A stretch of DNA of 64,000 nt. It comes from Dermatemys mawii. Its lineage: Eukaryota > Chordata > Testudines > Dermatemydidae. Position 1 is the stretch's first letter; the number at the start of each line of letters is the position of its first letter. A program made the position numbers and the translations under genes. Location: positions 9,391,558 through 9,455,557 of the forward strand of contig ML677351.1 in NCBI GenBank assembly GCA_007922305.1. Reading direction: 5' to 3'. Shown here one piece after another: positions 23,162 through 36,015 of this stretch. The notes below the pieces were generated by a model. It had not been told where the DNA came from and made no database searches. It saw nothing but the letters and a program-made list of their open reading frames with translations.

Positions 23162-24457
23162 CCAAAGAGTATTCTGAAAGGACATGCCTTTTGCATATCA
23201 ATATCTTGTTTCCTGCAGCAATGGGTGCTGTAGATAAGATGAGCTTCAAAGAAGAAAGCTTCCTTAAAAGTCTTCAGATTGATTCTCCTCTCACTTGTAC
23301 TTAGTTTTACATTGGAATAATTACACTCACTATCATAAGGATTTATTATCTAGGAAGGAGTTTATACACATTATGTACACACACACATACAAAACTTTAT
23401 TATAACATATGGGTTTGTAGACTCTACTCTGATCCTAAATGTTAAGGCTCTGTGACCACTTTTAGTTAAGAATATTTCAGCTGTGCTATATGTGGGTTAA
23501 ATCTAAATTATGTCCCAGGCAGACAGATGCTTAAGTACACACTAAAAGTAAAAGAGACAGGAGGATAAATTGTTGATCCAAGGAATATAAAGTATGTCAA
23601 GAAAAATGGTTCAGTTGATAGCTGAAACTGAAAGGAAATTTGCCGACTGATAAAATTATTATATTGGAAAATCAAACTCTTTTATCTTAAGATAGGATAT
23701 AAGGGCAAAATGAAGTCAATGAGAGCCTTGGCTTAAATATGTTGTTATTATTCTTTGTACCTGAGAATACAGATCATTTCAGTTAGAAAGCCAGAGGAAA
23801 GAAATGTAGAAGCACATCACTATCCAAGGGGAAATATTTCATTTGTCACCTAGTGAATCTCTATTTAATTCACCCCAGGCTTTAAAAAAGTATTTAACGT
23901 TTCTCTTCTCCAAAAATGTACTGAAAGGGCCCAGATCTGGTCTTGGTTACACAAATGCAATTCCCACGTAAGTCAGTGGGATTTTTACCATGCAACAGAG
24001 AACAGAATTAGATCCAAAGTGCATGTTGTGCAATGAGAAGCAAGAAGGTTGATAGGAGATACTGGGACCTACCAGTATTCTAGCCCATATTGTTTTACAG
24101 TGTTGCCTAACCGGAAAAAAGTAGCTACTTACCTTGAGCATGACCTCACACCCTTTTCTCAGGCAAGATTCAGATTCATTTCAAAGGATCACCACCCAGA
24201 ACCCCGCAAGCATTGCTGGCCTTACACATTTTCAGAAGTGCAAGAATCAACAGGGATCCAGTGCCATTTTCTTCAAGCCGCACCCCTCCTCCCCATGAGC
24301 ATGTTCCCTCTACTCTCTTCTGCTGTCTACATCCCAGGCCAAAGAGAACAGCTCAGAAATCTGACCACTAAAGAAGTGCAATAGGCAAGAAACAGTTCTA
24401 AAACTGGCTCTACTGATGAGTACAAATACAATAGCCATTTTTCAAGTTACACAGCCT

Positions 24458-24501
24458 CATAATAACTCTGAGTGTGAGGCTGAACCCTCAGAGTTATTAT
24501 G
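24458..24501. repeat. Perfect hairpin, 15-bp stem, 14-nt loop
   Basis: CATAATAACTCTGAG at 24,458-24,472 has its exact reverse complement at 24,487-24,501. Pairing stops at both ends. Confidence 0.85.
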
Positions 24502-24560
24502 GGCCTGATTTGCCACTGCCTTGCCCCAGGCATAGTAACTTTACTTTTGTGCAGAATGCC

Positions 24561-24599
24561 TGTAAGATACTACCAATTCTATTTTGGTAGTATTTTACA
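24561..24599. repeat. Hairpin, 16-bp stem with one mismatch
   Basis: TGTAAGATACTACCAA (24,561-24,576) pairs with TTGGTAGTATTTTACA (24,584-24,599) at 15 of 16 positions around a 7-nt loop. It lies 60 bp from the previous hairpin. Confidence 0.8.
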
Positions 24600-26249
24600 A
24601 CCACTTTGCACAGGTGAGTACATAAGGTGCAAGGCACTGGAGGCCTACAGCACTGATCTAGCTGTTCCATTTAGAGAAAAGCTGGAAGACCAGATTAATA
24701 TTTATGATCTTTATGAATGCTAAGTAGCGTAAACAAGATCGGGAGAGTTGAACTCCATTAAACTGAATGCTAAATGTTGTAGAAATATTGGATTCTAAAG
24801 AGGACTATAAGAACATGACAGTTTATCTCTAAGTCATTTAACAGATGTGGAGCTAAACGCATACAAAAATTTGGCTGCCTGAAGGCTTCCTACTGATGTT
24901 GTACATATCTCAAATCATGATGACAAGAGCTCCACCCTTATCTGCAGGATTTATGAAATCAAACATGGATCTGTGCTCAGAGATTTATGGGACTGCCAGT
25001 CATCTTTGGTAAGCCTAGAAAATGTTCACATTTCTCCATCTCGTTACGAAAGCAAGAGATGCCCCTTCCACTGATCTGCAAAAAAGTGTCTATGAATTAA
25101 TTCAAGCTTGTTGAAGTCCAGCCCTTTGTTTCTTAAGAGAGAAATGTTTGTACAGTAAGTAGTATCTTACATATCAACAGGAGCAGCCACTGAGATAAAA
25201 CTGTAAGCAAAAGGGACACATTTCATTACCGTGACATCACTCAAGGTGAATGTCAAATGTGTCTATTTTAATTCTAAATGCAGACAAAGGCAGTTCAGTG
25301 AAATATTTATTTTGAGGACAACCTCTTACTGTGGTAACACCTAGCCCCTTTTAATATAGTGAAATACTGAAATCTCAAAACTTCAAGAAATACTAGGACT
25401 TATTGTGGGTGCCTCAGAAAGTGGGATTCACTGCTGGAGGCTGTGAAGCCAGTTGTACAGTTATATTGTAAAATGCCAGGAAACTCTCTTTCAACACTAA
25501 AGCTTGAAAAGTCTGTGTTAACAGATTTGTGCCAGCACTTTTTCCAGTTTCCCAGCCAAATAATTACAACAGCAAGAGACTGATGCTGGAGGATTAAAAA
25601 GAAAGAACATCTGATGCTTACATAGAAAAAAAATCTCATAACTGTGGTTGAAAGATGGTTCAGTATTCAATGTTAATAATATTACAGAATTAATGTTGCA
25701 TGTTAAAAAAAACCATTGGTGACTAAATCTATGCTCCTAAATCCATTTTGAAAAGTACTTCACATGCCTAACTTCAAGAGTCATCGCATTGACTTCACTG
25801 GGACTAGACACAGCCTTAAAGTTAAGCATGTTCTTTAGTGCTTTGCTGGGCTGGAGCCTAGGCATTCAAACAACATTGACCTAATTTTCAGAATTCCAGA
25901 ATGGCTTGACTACACTGGACAATTACATCATGCTAAATACAACTTTGAGGAACCAAGGTAATTAACACCATATTACACATGCTGTGCTGAGGACTGTTAT
26001 GTTTAATAGTGTGTCTATTGGCCATGCTTACCTCTAGGGTTCTAGTTCCCTGGGATTAACCACAGCCAACTGACAATTTTCAGTATGACAGTCCCTCCTG
26101 ATACTGAGGCCTTGCTATCACTAGAAAAAAAATATATGGTCTTACCTCATTTTAGCTACAATGTGATAACTAACATGAGGTACAATCCAAGAGCAGAGAA
26201 GGGAGTCATAGTATTAACAGATATTAGTAGGGTGAGGTACTAGTATTAG

Positions 26250-26350
26250 TTATTGTATTACAGTTGGGCCAGAACCCCGTTGTGCTAGTCAGTGTACCGA
26301 CTGCCTGCCCCAAAAGGACAGACTCTGCCCCAGAGAGCTTACAATGTAAG
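26250..26350 (-). repeat. L2/MIR-tail-like repeat
   Basis: The plus strand reads 'GGGCCAGAACCCCGTTGTGCTAG ... CCCCAAAAGGACAGACTCTGCCCCAGAGAGCTTACAATGTAAG', the reverse complement of the pattern at 5,480. Non-coding. Confidence 0.6.
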
Positions 26351-26384
26351 TAAACTCTGGGATCCCAGTCTGAGTGCTAAATCC

Positions 26385-26625
26385 TAAGAACAGCCATATT
26401 GGATCAGACCAGTGATTCATCTAGTCCAGTATCTCATGTTCCAACAGTGGCCAGTACCAATCCTTCCGAAGCACTGAACAGACCTGAGCAATTTATTAAG
26501 TTATCCATCCCCAATTGTCCAGTCCCATCTTTTGGCAGTCTGAGGTTTAGGGACACCCAGATCATGGGGTTATATCCCTGACCATCTTGGCCAATAACCA
26601 CTGATGGACTTTGTGACGTTGTCAG
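26385..26625 (-). mobile_element. CR1 3'-terminal fragment
   Basis: The plus strand opens with 'TAAGAACAGCCATATTGGATCAGACCAGTGATTCATCTAGTCCAGTAT', the reverse complement of the CR1 3' end. It continues with 'CCAACAGTGGCCAGTACCA' and the 3'-UTR phrase 'GGTTTAGGGACACCCAGATCATGGGGTTATATCCCTGACCATCTTGG'. It is 5'-truncated before any coding sequence. Confidence 0.8.
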
Positions 26626-27177
26626 ACCAGGCACCAGCTCATGCCAAGGCTCCAGACATACAAAATACATAGCTGGAAACCAGTTTGATTCATCTCAGTG
26701 CTAGCATTGTTAAACTAGATGTTAAGTTGATAAGAACATGTTTGGTGTTTAGATCTTATGAATGGCTTGTAGATGCATATATTAGTCTCACTTATCTGCA
26801 CCCCATGTTAGAGAGTAATAGCAAATTTTTGCAGTATAAACACCTGTAATTGTGTAACTCAAACAGGAAAGAAACATTAATTAAAGTAAAGTGATAATCC
26901 TGCACAAAAGTCGCACTGAAAGCATATAAGCCATGGTGACGCATTAAAGGACAGAGACCTGATTGATTGCATTCCTCACACACACACCCTGGTAGATCTG
27001 TCCATAAACTCATCCCATCACTTGCACTCTGGGGTGAAGAGGATAAAAATCCCTGACAAGCATCAGCTTGGTTCTTCTTTCTGCTCAGACTCTAAAGGAG
27101 CAGCTGTTTTGACTGGGTATTGAGTCTATTTATGATAGACATTTTTCTTATCTTTTGAAACCCAAGACTGTTAGTCA

Positions 27178-27212
<35 letters not shown>

Positions 27213-27635
27213 TACCTATTTTAACTTTATAAATATTCTCATTTCTTAATTAATCTTTAGTTTATTACAGGATTGGCTACAGGTATTCCCTTTGGTTTGA
27301 CATCTGACATACAATTAATGTGGGGTCCTTTGGGACTGGGAGTAACCTGAATATTATTACGATTTTTCATGTAAGCAACCATCTATCACATATTCAAGCT
27401 TACCTGGGTGGCAAGATAGAATGGAATGCCCAAAGGGACTGTCTGTGACTCCGCAGAAAGACTGTTATAGTTCTTTAGGAGTTCACACTTGTTTCTGTGT
27501 GGGTAAAATCTAATTATAGAGCATACAACTAGTTTGGGAGGTTTGCCTTGCTTCTTGACAGTCTGCCCTGAGGTTGGCACTCATGGTCATCGGTCACTGC
27601 AGACAGCATGACAGACATATCATCCATGAAATCGT
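26626..27635. other. No gene seen
   Basis: Unique-looking DNA with a (GT)14 run at 27,181-27,208. Confidence 0.5.
27181..27208. repeat. (GT)14 microsatellite
   Basis: Fourteen perfect GT dinucleotides, likely polymorphic. Confidence 0.95.
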
Positions 27636-29830
27636 CTAATTCTTTTTAAACCCAGGTATACTTTTGGCCTTCAACACATCTCCTGGCAATGAGTTCCACA
27701 GATTGACAGTGCATTGTGTGGAAAAGCACTTTCTGATGTTTGTTTTAAACATACTGCCTATTAATCTCATTGAATAACCCATGGTTCTTGTATTATGTGA
27801 AGGGGAAAATAACACTTCCTTAATCAGTCTCCACTCCAATTATCATTTTATAGACCACTAATATATCCTTCCTTAGACATCTCTTTTCTAAGATGCACCG
27901 TCCCCATCTTTTTAATTCATCCTCATATAGAAGCTGTTCCATTTTTCTTGCCCTTTGTTGACTTGTTCCAATTCTAATGTTTCTTTACTGAGCTGAACAG
28001 TATACAAGGTTTACTAGAGATTTTATGTAGTGGCATGATATTTACTGTCTTATTATCTATCATTTTCCTAAAAGATATTACCATACCCATCCTGTCACTC
28101 TAATTTTGTTTCCCTGTCACCCAGTTTTGTAAGATCCCTTTGTAACTCTTCACAGTTTGCTTTGGACTTTAACAAGCTTGACTAATTTTGTACCATCTGC
28201 AAACTTTGCAAACTCATTCTTTACCTACTTTTTCAGGTCATATATGAATATGTTAAAAAGCACTCCTCCCAGTATAGATCCTCGAAAGATCCCTGACTAT
28301 TTATTTCTCTCAATTGTGAAAACTGACCATTTATTTATACCCTCTGTACCATATCTTTTAACCACTTACTGATCCATGAGTGGACCTTCCATGACTGTTT
28401 ACTTTTCTTAAGAGCCTTTGGTGAGGTACCTTGTACAAATACATTATATCTATTGAATCACCCTTGCCCATTTTTGTTGACACTCTCAAAGAATTGTGAG
28501 AGATTGGTGATGCATGATTTCCCTTTTCAAAAGCTGTGTTGACTCATTCCCAGCATATCAGGTTGAGCTATTCTGTTCTTTACAATAGTTTCAACCAATT
28601 TGCTTGGTACTGAAGTTAGGCTTCGTGGCCTTCAACTGCCAGAATTGCCTCTGAAGCCTTTTTATTAAAAAAATTAGCCTCACATTAGCTATCTGCCACT
28701 CATCTGGCACAGAGGCTAATTTGAGTAATAGGTTACATATCCACAATAGTAGTTCTGCAATTTCATATTGAAACCTCCTCTTTTGACCCCTCAATCTGGG
28801 ACAGTTCCTCAGATTTGTCACCTAAAAACAGTGGCTCAGATGTGGGAATCTCCCTCACATCTGCTGCAGTGAAGATTGGTGCAAAAAATTCAGTTAGCTT
28901 CTCTGCAATGGCCTTGTCTTCCTTGAGTGCTCTGTTGGTACCTCAATCATCCAGTGGCCCCGCTGATTATTTGACAGGGTTATGGCTTTTGATGTACTTA
29001 AAAAAATACTGTTCATTTTCGTGTCTTTCGCTTTAGTTGCTCTTGAAATTCTTTTCTGGTCTGCCTAACTAGACTTTTACACTTGACTTGTCAAAGTTTA
29101 TGTTCCTTTCTATTTTCCTCAGTAGGATTTGACTTCCTATTTGTAAAAGATGTATTTTTGTTTCCAACAGCCTCTTTTACTCTGTTGCTTAGCTATGGTG
29201 GCATGTTTTTGTCCTCTTATTGTTTTGCTTTACTTGGAGCATATACACACACATTTTGAGCCTTTATTAAAGTACTTTTTAAGTTTCCATGCATCATGAA
29301 GGCATTTCATTTCTGTCACTATTCCTTTTACTTTCCTTTGAAATATTTTCCTCATTTCTGTGTACTCCCCCTTTCTAAAGTTAAATGCTTCTGTTGTGGG
29401 TTTCTTTGATATTTCCCCCATTACAAGGATGTTAAACAATTACATTATGGTCACTATTAGTGAGCAGTTAAGCTATATTCACCTGTTAGACAAGATCTTA
29501 TGGGCCACTTAAGACTAAATCAAGAATTGCCTCTCACCTTGTAGGTTCCAGGACTAGCTGCTCCAAGAAACAGTCATTAATAGTGACTAGAAATTTTTTC
29601 TCTCCATCCCATTTTGAGATGACACGATCCCAGTCAATATGGAGATAGCTGAAATCCTCCATTATTATTGGGTTTTCTGTTTTTGTAGCCTCTCTAATCT
29701 CCCTGAGCATTAGACAGTCACCATCACCATCCTCATCAGGTGGTTTGTAATATATTCCTACTGCTAGACTCTTATTATTCAAGCAATAAATTCTATCTAT
29801 AGATATGCTTTGGTACTGTTTCATTTCCTT
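27636..29830 (-). mobile_element. CR1 LINE, endonuclease to RT C-terminus
   Basis: Minus-strand fragments in the correct order cover most of the second ORF of a CR1. 29,534-29,824 encodes the C-terminal half of the APE endonuclease ('GIYYKPPDEDGDGD', then 'IIMEDFSYLHIDWD' in place of the usual G-D-F-N-Y-P, then 'FLEQLVLEPTR'). 28,591-28,821 matches the RT N-terminal region ('ASVPDEWQIANV' and the following frames). 27,636-27,839 carries the C-terminal 'TRTMGYSMRLIGS..TQCTVNLWNSLPGDVLKAKSIPGFKKN'-type end. Nucleotide similarity links these parts, with stops and frameshifts throughout. GDFN changed to EDFS at a catalytic position supports inactivity. Confidence 0.85.
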
Positions 29831-29979
29831 TAGGATTTACACTTTATTTGATTCAATACTCTCTTTCACATATTGTGCCACTTCCCAACCAATGCTAACT
29901 ACTCTGTCATTTGACTGTTTCTCTTCAGTTGATACCTGGACTTTACCCTCTTCTATACTTTCTGTATAGGCTTCTCCTT

Positions 29980-30160
29980 TCCCAGAAGGTTCCCCAGTTC
30001 ATAATGAACCTAAATCTGACCAGACAAACACCATTGACTCAACCACTCATGAAGTCCCTGAAGTTCTGCCTTTTTAACTGGCCCTGTACCTGGAACTGGA
30101 AGCATTTTAGAGGTGTTACCATGGAGGTCCTTGACTTTGATCTCTTAAGACCTGTTTAAC
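29980..30160 (-). mobile_element. Possible CR1 ORF1 remnant (esterase-like)
   Basis: A minus-strand frame reads 'KVKDLHGNTSKMLPVPGTGP', then 'KKAELQGLHEWLSQWCLSGQ'. This resembles the part of CR1 ORF1 esterase (SGNH-like) domains with an 'F.S.+LPV' strand followed by a 'N.WL..WC' helix. It is upstream of, and on the same strand as, the CR1 endonuclease fragment. If it belongs to the same copy, a few hundred bases between ORF1 and the endonuclease have been deleted. Confidence 0.4.
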
Positions 30161-31516
30161 ATCGTGTTAGTTATCAGGATTCATCAAGGTTATGTTCTAG
30201 CATGATGTAATTTTCTCAAGCTGAAAATGTGATGGGAAGGCGTAGATGAATGATCCTGCAGATCCCTACACACCAGCAAACAAAGCTGGTGAGTGAAGAA
30301 GGAAATGGAGACTGTAATGCAAAAGAGCCAAAAAGCTTCACAAAGCAGGCAGTGGGATGGTGACTTTTCACCCAGCACCCAAAGCACTGCTTTTGCCTGA
30401 AAGACATAATATAGTTGAAAATAATGTTTAGTGTGATAAACATTTATATAAAGGGTATTAACAAAATAAATTATTTTGGAAAAAACAGTAGAGTGGGAGG
30501 GGATTTTTTAAAAAGTTTTTAGGTCAGGTTAATAAATTACTTGCCCAATTTGGTCATTCCCTGTCCCTTTTTAGATTCTATAATATCTTTGGGAACATAT
30601 TTGACCATACCCAATTTGACTGTACACAATCATTTATATGTAGATTCCATAGTACTGAAAACCAGGACAAAATGCTAAGAATCAGATATACACAGGCAAA
30701 ATGCAATTATAAAATGAATTAGAAAATATCCTCTATTCCTGTCAGTTAATATGAGACCATATTACTGGGGAAATATTAAGGAAGATCACAAGTGTCCTGA
30801 GAGTCACTTTGGGGGATATTCTCAAATCTTCAATCTTTTTTTTTTCCTTTCTACTGAAAAGAAAAGATTTTTTTTTTTCACCTTTCTTTTAAAACAGCAG
30901 CAGCTAGGCATGTTGTACTGGGGGATGAAAATGTCAAAGCATGGTGGATGGGGAATGAAATGCTAACTAAAATGTGGGGGTGAAGAGAGGGGAGCTCGTG
31001 GTATGTGTTTCTCTCTCTCTCTCTCTCATTGTTACTCAGTGCACACTATCCAGAATGATCACAAATGAATGGAAAGCCTGTGTTTTCAAACACTATACTC
31101 AAAGTGAGTTTCCAGCAGGGCTATATGAGATTGGGAAAAATCACCTTATAGGTCAGTTCATTTTATTTTTAAAAGCTCAACATGGTCACAAGGCTGAGAA
31201 AAGCTTAATTAAAGTCAATAGAAGAAGCAGAAGTGAGGCAGAAAGAATAAGTTGACAAGAAAAAATCATTTTTTAAAAAACATATTAGATTATAAGCCAG
31301 AGAGGGCTGACCCCATCAATTTCAGAAATGCATTAAAAATAAGGTTTTAAGTATTATAGGAATTAGAATGAGGCAATATGAGCTGGGAACACCTGTTGCA
31401 CTTATATCCACCTTATAATTCCAGCAAAGACATTGAGGCCTAGAATTTCAAAGGAGCTAGGATCCCAAATCCCATTGGTTTTCACTGGGAAGTTAGAAAC
31501 TTAACTCTTTTAGGAT
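30161..31516. other. No gene seen
   Basis: Mostly unique-looking DNA with T-rich runs at about 30.83-30.88 kb and a (CT)n run at 31,011-31,027. A 93-codon plus ORF at 30.97-31.26 kb has no family resemblance. Confidence 0.5.
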
Positions 31517-31626
31517 TAGGGTGACAAGGTGTCCTGATTTTATAGGGACAGTCTCAATACTTGGCACTTTGTCTTCTATAGGCACTTATTACCCCCTACC
31601 CCCTGTCCCTATTTTTCACACTTGCT
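31517..31626 (+). mobile_element. MITE copy related to 9,165-9,286
   Basis: It opens with TAGGGTGACAAGGTGTCCTG and shares 'ATTTTATAGGGACAGTC' and 'AGGCACTTATTACCCCC' with the 122-bp element at 9.17 kb. The right inverted repeat is missing or badly decayed after 'TTTTTCACACTTGC'. Confidence 0.7.
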
Positions 31627-32059
31627 TAGGCTCCAAAGAAAATCCCACCTTCATATTATAGAGCAGATATTTTAGTCTCTGTTTGCTAGATACTGCTGAT
31701 AGAAATGGTAAATTTCCTCCCAAACAGAGTACCTAATTGTATGTGCCCCCTATTCTTGGAGAAGTCTAATTATAATTATTTGTTACCTCAGAAGATGAGC
31801 CTACATTTTCTTGCAGGCTGAGAGGTGGCTTGAGGAAAGGTGTTGGTGGCAGAGTTGGGAAAGTAGGTAATGTGTATCAACAAACTTAATAAGAAACTCC
31901 TATGCTTAAAGGAGATGATCGTAAATATTGCCTTTTTGTCAGGACTTTTCCTTAGTCAGCTTCTATTCAGAAATGTTAGAACCCTTAAGTGAGGCTATGG
32001 TGTCATGATATTCACACTCAGAAAATTCCTTTACACTAATATGTCTTGAACAGACAAGG
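31627..32059. other. No gene seen
   Basis: Unique-looking sequence without recognisable elements. Confidence 0.45.
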
Positions 32060-32440
32060 AACACTATTCATCCTCAAAATCAGTGTCAGAAGCGATATTC
32101 TCATCTTTGGTAGTAGTAGTATCTTCTGGGTCAAAAGTTTCCATGTTAACCCCTAAGAAAGTCAGTCAGTCTGCTGTCAATCTTCATTATAGTGCTCTGA
32201 TATGGTTAGCAACATCCCTCATGACAGGAACACAGAAGGTGGGCTCTACATAAATGATGGAAAGACTACAGATGGTCACTGACCGCTATTATGATGGCCC
32301 AGTTTTGAACTTCATAAACCAGCACAGAAGTGTATCGTGCTAGCAAGTTTGCATGAATCCTGAAAGTCCTCAAGCACGAATTCCCCCTGTAATCAAGAGA
32401 AGTTTCTTGGGTGGAAGACTTGCAGGATCACATCCTTAGT
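32060..32440 (-). pseudogene. Doubtful decayed coding remnant
   Basis: On the minus strand, short open stretches lie in different frames. They read in order 'YKPTEKTKDVILQVFHPRNF' (about 32,400-32,460), 'SIIYVEPTFCVPVMRDVANH' (about 32,190-32,260) and an acidic end 'FDPEDTTTTKDENIASDTDF' followed by EDE and a stop near 32,070. The acidic Thr-run tail with a stop looks like a protein C-terminus, but I do not recognise the parent and the frames do not join. It may be a worn processed pseudogene or chance. There is no poly-A tail. Confidence 0.2.
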
Positions 32441-35194
32441 CTTTTCAGTAGGCTTATAGCACACACATACCTTGTAAAAACAGCCCAGGAGTATTTGTAA
32501 AAAATGCTGTTCTGTATTTTTCTGCTCAGAGCTACAGTTTGGAAGCAGCATCTGCTAGAAATGTTGGAGGAGCAGAAAGAGTTGATTTTCTTCATTTCCT
32601 TTCTAGATTCAAACTATGCTTGCTGGAGTATTAGGCAACCAGTTGATTTTACTATACTCTCTCTGAATTTTTCCAAAAGTGTCTCTTGAATATTGTTCTT
32701 AATCTTAAAATTTGCTCTGACTAAAGTACAAATAAATAAGAATTAAAATGACATTTAATTATTGTTTTTCATGCTGAGGAAGTTGACGTGCTTTACATAT
32801 GCCAAAATCACCTCAGCCACCACTCTAATGAAAATTCCTCTGATGAGAATGTCACTGTTGTTTGATAGCATGCAGCAAAACCACACAATATAAGAGGAAA
32901 GCTATATCCAACTGAATCTACAAGAGGAATTTGAAACAACAAGAATGTTCTGGTAGTTATTTGAGTAATTATTAGTCAAAGAAAGAATTTAGTCAGGACA
33001 AGGTCCAATATTCTTACCTAGTTATTTTGGGCATGGAATCTTCTAATGACCACAGGCAGTCAGGGCCTTGGCTGTCATTGAAAGAAGCCACTTCTGGAGC
33101 CAAGTGCCTGCACTGAAAATCCTGTACTGTACCTTGATCTCAGTGAACTACCTGCTGCAAACAATTTATTTAAGGAATTATTCACATACATACTTTGATT
33201 TTTCTGAATTTGGTTGTTATCAATAATTATTTGGAGACCTTACATTAAAAAGGTTTAGCATTTGCATTGCTTGGAAATTTTGTTCAGGGAGTTTATTTGT
33301 TGCTATCTTGTGGTAGGTCACCTTTTTCTGTTTCTCTCATGAGCGATTAACTATAATGAAGAGAAACAATATTCAAGTCACTGGGCATTTGATTCTCTCA
33401 GGGAGAGGGTATGAGCAGTCTGTGGAGTTGAAAGCAGCTAGGAAATCCAAAGTAAGGATTATTTTAGGGTATTATAAATTCTGGACCACTTCAATCACGA
33501 CAGCTAGAAAAATTAGGCTATTGTAATTGTAGAGGCTGGGGTCCTTTAAAAATTGAGTTTTAAAATTAACTTTCTTATCACAGTCCCATAAAGTAACTAT
33601 ATGTGCATGCATATCCTGAATGGAAAGGGGTGTGACCAGATCCTAGTTTGTTTTAAATAGCTGATTCGAAGCCAGGGCTCTTACTAGAGTTTTTACATAG
33701 CTTTCATCAGAAAAGCTGTGGCTGCATTCCCTTGTCCCTCTGGTTTAAGTGTGCTTGTGCCAGGGCTGTGGGCTGGGATTTGGGGAACAGACTTTCCCTG
33801 TGATATTGTGGTGGGAAAGCCCCAGGCAGTAACTCTTCATATACTTACCAAGACCATATATTGGATTTATTGGTTTTTTGGCTCCCTAACACTCATTACT
33901 TTCACCACACTGATTTTAATAATCAAGCAAATAATAAACTCAGGAGTATACAGGCAAGTTCCACCTAAGAGAGATGCATCCTGGTCCCTATATCATCTGC
34001 TTCAGGGCTCTGGCCAGGGAACATTTCAGCAAGTCTGGCCTGCTGTGTTAAAGAAATTTTCTGGTTGAAATACCTTTCTTGGTAATGGTACACAGAGTGA
34101 ACAGGAGTAGCAGTAGAAAGAGGTGTCTGCCAAGACAAACGCCCTTAAGCCTCATGCAGACAGAAGACATTACAAACATGGAGACCACTAGCACAACTAC
34201 CTCTTCACAGCCAATCACTTCTACTTGTGGCAGACCATTCTGATTAGCTGGGGGGGAGGGTGTGTGTGTGAGAGAGAGAGGGGTCTTTTTTTCAAAGTTG
34301 TCTTAGAAAAGCAGGAATATATTACTTCCACCTAAAATGGATTTGGTTTTTCATCATGAAATAAATTCCAGTTACAGGCTCCCAAATCCATTTCCCATAA
34401 ACTCTGATGTAAACAAAACTTCACACACAAGAATGTTTGCAAAGAGGAAATTTTAGAAAGGGCAAACATGGTGAGCTGTAGCTCAGTTTCTAATTCCTCA
34501 AAGTATTTCTCAATGAATTTTTCCTATTATTTGCTCAGCTGGCAGCTGTAAATGTTACTTTACAATCCACCCACTGAAAGAAGTCTTTAGGTGCAGACCC
34601 AAGGAGTTCTGCTGATCTAGCTCAGGTCAGCAGAGTGCACACTGTTTAATTTGTTCATCACTGTACCTAGTAATTCCTTCCAGTGAACGAGTGACTGCAT
34701 CTGGGTTATAGGAAATAACTACCACAGTTTCAGGGTTAATTGCACCTTGACTCCTCCTCCTCTCCAGTTTTTCTCAAGGGCACCACTTAATGTTGCTGGC
34801 TCCCAGCCATCATCTCTCTCAGATGGAGCCACACACAATCTCTCCCTCCAGACCAGGCATTCAGGCTCACAGTCCCTCTGCACTTTTCTGTGGTTTCCTC
34901 AACAGGTCTGACTGGAGTTCAGCATCTGTGGTTAACCTCTCTCCAGCAAAACTGAATCAAATTACGAAAAGAAGTTCCTCAGCTCTCAGCACTGTGATGG
35001 ATGTGGATTTTTCCTAAGGCTTGGTGAATCACAGTTCTTTGCTTACTCCTAAATCTTTTTAAAATCTCATTTGAGTTGGTAGTGCTGGACAACTGACCAT
35101 TAGGATAATTTCTTCTTTTCCCTGGATTCAAACAAGTGGAAGCACTGCTATTTATGAACCATTGTTCTTTGGATGATAATGACAACTGCTTATT
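32441..35194. other. Gene-free DNA
   Basis: No supported gene. A 116-codon plus frame at 33.72-34.07 kb lacks an ATG at its start and has a hydrophobic stretch, but no family resemblance. There is a GT/GA-rich simple tract near 34.25 kb. Confidence 0.5.
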
Positions 35195-35340
35195 ATTCAT
35201 TTATATTGTTATCATGCCTGGCAGCTATAGTCATGAAGCAGAACCCCATTGTGCTAGGTTTCCTTACACACACACACACATACACAAAATAGAAAACCAG
35301 ACAGTCTCTCTCTACCCCAAAGAATTTAAAACCTAAGGGC
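35195..35340 (-). repeat. L2/MIR-tail-like repeat with CA insertion
   Basis: 'GTTATCATGCCTGGCAGCTATAG', 'AGAACCCCATTGTGCTAGG' and 'CCCCAAAGAATTTAAAACCTAAGG' follow the reverse of the family pattern seen at 5,480. A (CA)n run at about 35,266-35,285 splits it. Confidence 0.55.
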
Positions 35341-35982
35341 ACATTTACAGAGCCAATAAAGTTATGACTGTAGATCAGGTAGGCATGCCCACATTATCTT
35401 TAATCTAGATTGTACTGGGTCAGTTATCTCACAATGTAGTTCATGCTAGGGTGCCTTCTCTACCATTGCTACTAAGAGTTGCTTAATTAAAACTAGCATT
35501 TTTATGCCCATCTGTGCTACAATCACACATTCATTTCCTGTGTGGCCATACTTGCTCCATCCTAGATTGACTTTGGAAGCTTAAAAACTATTTCTGAATC
35601 TGAATTTCTGAACGGAATTACCGTAACTAAAGTGACCCTGAAGGCAGGCTAGATATTGCAAGTTATTATTTTATTATTTGCTATTACCTATTTGTAAGAC
35701 AGCAGTGTATTTAGTATGGAAAAAGATGCAAAAAAAAAAAAAAAAAAGACAAAAGGTACTGCTTAAAAACAGGCTGTTCAGCTGAGTAAAACCTACTGTA
35801 TCTTCTGTTATATTTTCAATTTTTCTATTTTAATATTGCTTTTATTGATCATATCTGGTCATAGCACTACATATCAAATTTATTTGCTGTTTTGTATTGG
35901 ATTTAAATTACAGGTCTGATCTAGCTTTAATATGAACATTTTTTTCTCTCTGTCCCTGCTTGTATTATAGATGATTCCAACA

Positions 35983-36015
35983 GTGTGTGTGTGTATACAC
36001 ACACACACACACAAC
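35983..36015. repeat. (GT)n-(AC)n self-complementary tract
   Basis: GT repeats run into AC repeats through a central TATA-like junction, giving an almost perfect palindrome able to form a hairpin or cruciform. Confidence 0.85.

Larger units (their letters stand above)
23170..26249. other. Gene-free DNA
   Basis: No supported gene. Plus-strand ORFs of 111 and 74 codons at 24.0-24.7 kb have no recognisable domain, and the second runs through the hairpins listed below. The rest looks unique. Confidence 0.5.

Noticed and set aside
33718..34068. 116-codon frame with a hydrophobic segment
   Set aside because: The frame starts at a non-ATG codon and shows no similarity to a known family.
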